Positions 30,089 to 32,283 of a stretch of DNA of 32,283 nt are shown here, one piece after another. Every line of letters starts with the position of its first letter. Position 1 is the first letter of the stretch. This stretch comes from a virus. The position numbers were made by a program, and so were the translations under genes. The stretch covers positions 1 through 32,283 of IMG/VR virus record IMGVR_UViG_3300022539_000518; one strand, written 5' to 3'. The notes below the pieces were generated by a model that did no database searches, was not told the origin of the DNA, and worked only from the letters and a program-made list of their open reading frames with translations.

Positions 30089-30381
30089 TCCCCAAAGCTA
30101 TAGTGATTTCCATCTGGATTCTTGAAACGACCTCCCCAGGTCCCTCCGATAGACTCCCAAAATTCCCCAAGCGGTTGATGAGCCTTGGTTGATCTGAGAA
30201 ATTTGCCATTTTTAAACGCATTAAGGTCAATAGCAAGGCGTTTGTAATGAAATGATCCTTTTTTGTGACCATCTTTGGCCCAGGCATCCCCCAGGGTAAC
30301 TTCGTAACCCTTCTCATAGGCAAACAGGATGAGTAAAGGAAGTATTTTGGCGAATTGAGATTGTCTTTGACGTAGCGTCAT
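30085..30381 (-). CDS. Peptidase M15-type endolysin (98 aa)
   Basis: The active-site pattern of the D-Ala-D-Ala carboxypeptidase/VanY-like M15 family is visible. KGSFHYKRLAIDLNAFKNGK (about residues 41-60) carries S-x-H-x(6)-D, giving the first His and the Asp zinc ligands. GGTWGGRFKNPDGNHYSFGE (about residues 79-98) carries the W-G-G-x-x-x-x-x-D-x-x-H-F/Y motif with the second His. It cleaves peptide cross-links in the cell wall. AAAAGGAGGAAATC is a strong ribosome site. There is no signal peptide, so a holin is needed. Length (98) is on the short side but has all ligands. Confidence 0.85.
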   Translation of the reverse strand: MTLRQRQSQFAKILPLLILFAYEKGYEVTLGDAWAKDGHKKGSFHYKRLAIDLNAFKNGKFLRSTKAHQPLGEFWESIGGTWGGRFKNPDGNHYSFGE

Positions 30382-30393
30382 GATTTCCTCCTT

Positions 30394-30597
30394 TTAAAAT
30401 TCTCTCGTTTTAGAAAATTGTTCAGTTCCGGCAGAATATCCAACTCTACAATTGTAGCAAAATACACAGCCAACATAAGTGCCGTCTGCATTGAGATGGA
30501 CCTTGACTGGAGTTCTACAATTAAAGCAAGGAATTTCTGTATGGCGAAATTGTTTGGGAATTTCTCTTGGTGTATATTTGGCTTGTTGTTGGTTCAT
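30394..30597 (-). CDS. Zinc-ribbon protein (67 aa)
   Basis: CFNCRTPVKVHLNADGTYVG and CVFCYNCRVGYSAGTEQF hold a C-x2-C...C-x2-C zinc ribbon over residues 24-51, as in small phage nucleic-acid-binding proteins. The first 20 residues are basic/polar. The ribosome site is weak. Function unknown. Confidence 0.65.
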   Translation of the reverse strand: MNQQQAKYTPREIPKQFRHTEIPCFNCRTPVKVHLNADGTYVGCVFCYNCRVGYSAGTEQFSKTREF

Positions 30598-30657
30598 GTA
30601 AAAGGCCGAAAATTATATGGGTTATGATACGGTTTTAAAATAAGGAATAAATGAAAT

Positions 30658-30987
30658 TTAATTATTTATATTCGCTTGTTGAGAAATATATTCATTTTGA
30701 GTATGACAGCGTTTTTTGGAATTACAAATACCACATATCCATTGTGTATTTTTATCATACACTGGATCTTGTTTGGGGTTTTTAATATCGAGAGTAATAT
30801 CACGAAGTTCTTTATAAGGATTATGACATAATGGACAATGACTTTGATATTCACGTCTAATATCACAACACATGCGGAAAGTAGCCCAACCAAAGGCTGT
30901 CCTTAATAAAGAGGACTTGATATTTAACATGCGGGCATGTTTGGTTCTCGTATCGGTAGCTTTTTGGATATAAATATCCTGGGGCAT
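30658..30987 (-). CDS. HNH-like protein lacking a catalytic His (109 aa)
   Basis: CPLCHNPYKELRDITLDIKN and DKNTQWICGICNSKKRC match the zinc-HNH pattern (C-x2-C ... L-x-x-D-H-I ... N-x-Q-x-x-C-x-x-C-N-x-x-K). However, the position of the first catalytic H reads LDI with no His, so only a degenerate core is seen. The N-terminal third (ARMLNIKSSLLRTAFGWATF) is helical. It may be an inactive or structural relative, or use another residue. AGAGGTTTTT precedes the start. Confidence 0.65.
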   Translation of the reverse strand: MPQDIYIQKATDTRTKHARMLNIKSSLLRTAFGWATFRMCCDIRREYQSHCPLCHNPYKELRDITLDIKNPKQDPVYDKNTQWICGICNSKKRCHTQNEYISQQANINN

Positions 30988-31193
30988 AAAAACCTCTGAA
31001 TTCTCTATGAGCTAATATATAGTATATAAAGCAATACCCACCCCCACGGTGCCGGGGGCCTCCATGAAAGTAATTCTTTATTTCTCACCACACTTGCTAA
31101 CTCATTGATATTACTACATGTCAATTTGTAACTACCTGACATCGTTGAATATCCAAGACGTGTGTCTGATAAAGGCTATTATGTAACCTTACC
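30988..31193. other. 206-base gap with GC-rich hairpin
   Basis: The gap holds CCCCC-N8-GGGGG (31040-31058 region), AT-rich TATATAGTATATAAA at its left end and a TTGACA on the minus strand near 31115-31120 without a clear -10 at 16-18 bases. The hairpin has no T-run. I see no convincing gene here. Confidence 0.5.
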
Positions 31194-31679
31194 CTATTCA
31201 TCGGGTTCCAGCTCACCTAACCTCTGAGTGATGGTGCTTAATTGATTGGATTGCAGGATGTTAAGGGTATCAATGTGGATAGTGTCAATGCGTGGCTGAG
31301 CCTCATCTGGCCTACCTAATCCATACTTAGCAGCTATATCAATTGCTTTAAGAGGTGGTTTAACTGCTTTTAGGTAGGTTTTAAGTCCCTTAGCAGCTTG
31401 TGGCAGCATCTGAGCGAACTTTAACTTCCCTTTCTCCTGTAATTGAGTAGTCTTTTCCTGCATTGCTGAACTACTCTGAAGACGATGGTTTAAATAAGCA
31501 GGATCTTTTACAAGCCCTAAGTCCTTCATTTCTCTACCAATTGCATGATTACTTCTATTTGGGTGCAATGCAACCAATTCAAGTGCCTTTAATTCGTTTT
31601 CAGTAAACTTTTTAACTTTAACTGGCTTTTTCTTGCCTGTTTTGCTTGCTTTACCTGCTTTTGCTTTTGTTTTACTCAT
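31194..31679 (-). CDS. Small-terminase-like DNA-binding protein (161 aa)
   Basis: The start at 31679 is the first ATG (MSKTKAK), with AGGT ahead. A lysine-rich N-terminus (residues ~1-28) is followed by a helix-turn-helix-like segment, ENELKALELVALHPNRSNHA with IGREMKDLGLVKDPAYL. A helical body comes next (MLPQAAKGLKTYLKAVKPPL), then KAIDIAAKYGLGRPDE and a C-terminal tail (HIDTLNILQSNQLSTITQRL). This order (HTH, oligomer helices, C-tail) is that of phage small terminases. It is 4 kb away from the large subunit, so a transcription factor is possible. Confidence 0.55.
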   Translation of the reverse strand: MSKTKAKAGKASKTGKKKPVKVKKFTENELKALELVALHPNRSNHAIGREMKDLGLVKDPAYLNHRLQSSSAMQEKTTQLQEKGKLKFAQMLPQAAKGLKTYLKAVKPPLKAIDIAAKYGLGRPDEAQPRIDTIHIDTLNILQSNQLSTITQRLGELEPDE

Positions 31680-31709
31680 AACCAACTACCTACTAACTTA
31701 TAACACCCG

Positions 31710-31726
31710 ACAAGCTTTTGCCTTGT
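31710..31726 (-). promoter_or_regulatory. Inverted repeat in leader of small-terminase-like gene
   Basis: ACAAG-N7-CTTGT forms a short palindrome between the leftward promoter and the start of the gene, about 30-47 bases before the start. It may be an operator or RNA hairpin that controls this transcript. Confidence 0.4.
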
Positions 31727-31755
31727 AATCAGCATTCCTTCTTAGGTTGTTAAAG

Positions 31756-31782
31756 AGTATAGTGGTTTATTTTGGCTGTCAA
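31756..31782 (-). promoter_or_regulatory. Sigma70-like promoter (leftward) for small-terminase-like gene
   Basis: On the minus strand TTGACA (31782-31777) and TATACT (31761-31756) are separated by 15 bases, one or two less than ideal. Transcription would start near 31749, about 70 bases before the start of the gene. Confidence 0.6.
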
Positions 31783-31835
31783 GCTTAAAATGCACTTATC
31801 TGGATTTTAGGACAATTTTTATGGGTTAAGAGATA

Positions 31836-31858
31836 AACTATAACATTTTGTCATAGTT
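31836..31858. promoter_or_regulatory. 23-bp near-perfect palindrome (operator candidate)
   Basis: AACTAT-A-ACA-TTT-TGT-C-ATAGTT has 10-base arms with one mismatch. It lies between the leftward promoter and the rightward promoter, in non-coding DNA. Its central ACA...TGT repeats the arms of the next palindrome. Confidence 0.65.
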
Positions 31859-31864
31859 GATATC

Positions 31865-31882
31865 TGTTACAATTTCGTAACA
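31865..31882. promoter_or_regulatory. Palindrome TGTTAC-N6-GTAACA (operator candidate)
   Basis: The 18-bp palindrome has perfect six-base arms and an AATTTC spacer. It follows the 23-bp palindrome by six bases and precedes the TGGATA cluster. It is consistent with a dimeric regulator such as a phage repressor or activator. Confidence 0.65.
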
Positions 31883-31884
31883 AA

Positions 31885-31985
31885 TGGATATTAAGTATCC
31901 ACCCTTGGGGTATCCACCCTTTGCCCTTATCAGACATGGCTTTGCCGGTTTTATCATCCAAAATGGATAGAAATCTAACTGGATA
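31885..31985. promoter_or_regulatory. Cluster of five TGGATA half-sites (enhancer candidate)
   Basis: TGGATA occurs at 31885-31890, 31964-31969 and 31980-31985 and inverted (TATCCA) at 31896-31901 and 31911-31916. The first pair makes TGGATA-N5-TATCCA, and the inverted ones lie in the 11-base direct repeat TATCCACCCTT (31896-31906, 31911-31921). The cluster is about 90-190 bases upstream of the expected rightward start, the usual range for enhancer-binding activators of sigma54 promoters. Confidence 0.65.
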
Positions 31986-32049
31986 CTGCCACAATGTGGT
32001 ACAAGCGCAAATATAGGCCAAGTATGGATTTAAGGCATTTATGGAAATA

Positions 32050-32066
32050 TGGCACAAGGCTTGCAT
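32050..32066 (+). promoter_or_regulatory. Sigma54-like (-24/-12) promoter (rightward)
   Basis: TGGCAC-AAGGC-TTGCA matches the TGGCAC-N5-TTGCW consensus at all fixed positions, with the GG and GC exactly 10 bases apart. Transcription would start near 32076 and reach the first rightward gene at 32119. Promoters of this type need an ATP-dependent activator bound upstream. Confidence 0.7.
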
Positions 32067-32118
32067 AATAAGATTATGACTTTGGACACAGACCAAAACA
32101 TTTAACTGGGGGGACATT

Positions 32119-32199
32119 ATGAAATTGCTTATCACTTGGTTTACTTTATTCCTTGTCATGTTTCTTTTATGTACTGCTTATTTGGCTATCAGTTGTTAA
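32119..32199 (+). CDS. Tiny single-span membrane peptide (26 aa)
   Basis: The ATG follows ACTGGGGGGACATT, a strong ribosome site. The peptide is almost entirely hydrophobic (KLLITWFTLFLVMFLLCTAY then LAISC) and would insert in the membrane. It is the first rightward gene downstream of the sigma54-like promoter. The next gene repeats its ribosome-site module (ATTTAACTGGGNGG). Function unknown; membrane peptides of this size are common in early phage operons. Confidence 0.55.
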   Translation: MKLLITWFTLFLVMFLLCTAYLAISC

Positions 32200-32222
32200 C
32201 AATTTAACTGGGAGGCAAGAAG

Positions 32223-32283
32223 ATGAAAACAGAACAATTTGGTTACATGGTGGGAAATGGCAATAAATCAGTAGACCGGAAAA
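32223..32283 (+). CDS. Start of second rightward gene (partial)
   Basis: ATG at 32223 follows ACTGGGAGGCAAGAAG and opens MKTEQFGYMVGNGNKSVDRK, running off the right edge. Function cannot be told. It shows that rightward transcription continues beyond this window. Confidence 0.55.
   Translation, partial: MKTEQFGYMVGNGNKSVDRK

Noticed and set aside
30066-30323. Leftward 85-codon frame overlapping the endolysin gene
   Set aside because: It is an alternate frame of the endolysin, which has clear catalytic residues and a strong ribosome site.
31018-31066. 17-codon frame across the GC-rich hairpin
   Set aside because: No ribosome site and a composition set by the hairpin.
31851-32159. Leftward 102-codon open frame across the control region
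   Set aside because: It has no ribosome site, overlaps the palindromes, half-sites, the sigma54-like promoter and a well-signalled rightward gene, and its product looks random.

Overview
The window looks like the late half plus the control region of a short-tailed (podovirus-type) tailed phage or prophage of a Gram-negative bacterium. The evidence is one leftward gene train that holds a large terminase, a P22-like portal, a scaffold, an SU10/DUF5309-type major capsid protein, a head-to-tail adaptor and a beta-propeller-like tail nozzle. I see no tail tube, sheath or long tape-measure gene. There is no integrase, replication gene, tRNA or CRISPR array in view. A lipobox protein beside a peptidase M15 endolysin points to a Gram-negative host. 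The host species cannot be read from the sequence; the tight ATGA/TAATG gene coupling, strong GGAGG ribosome sites and a -24/-12 type promoter are compatible with an anaerobic deltaproteobacterium-like host, but that is inference.

Layout, right to left (the direction of most transcription). At 32119-32283 a rightward operon begins. It faces a control region (31686-32118) with a sigma70-like leftward promoter, two palindromes, a cluster of TGGATA half-sites and a sigma54-like rightward promoter. Leftward from 31679 come a small-terminase-like protein, a degenerate HNH protein, a zinc-ribbon protein, the endolysin, a lipoprotein and many small unknown genes. At 27288-28365 a RAMP-like/ferredoxin-fold candidate and an 86-residue partner sit among four copies of an AT-rich/CAAC-rich element, one with exact 10-bp periodicity. 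Next come a terminator and the large terminase (27216-25735), a row of small phage proteins, and a first sugar block (GDP-fucose synthase, HNH endonuclease, glycosyltransferase-like protein). A promoter/hairpin/terminator leader (21987-21847) precedes a basic protein, a cupin, the portal, the scaffold and the major capsid protein.

Immediately downstream of the capsid gene lies a second accessory block (16830-12198): a DUF115/MptE-like protein, two small zinc-binding proteins, two methyltransferases, a sulfotransferase-like protein and a radical SAM/SPASM enzyme. It is followed by a pair of tandem paralogues that may be capsid decoration proteins. Together with the fucose/glycosyltransferase block this suggests a phage-borne pathway that builds and decorates a glycan, either on the virion or on the host surface. 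The rest, 11585-106, is adaptor, tail, carbohydrate-binding-like and internal virion proteins, ending in a holin-like small membrane protein and a strong 55-nt inverted repeat near the left edge.

The parts most likely to be new are the divergent control region with a sigma54-like promoter and clustered half-sites, the RAMP-like gene embedded in its own repeat family, and the capsid-adjacent glycan-modification cassette.
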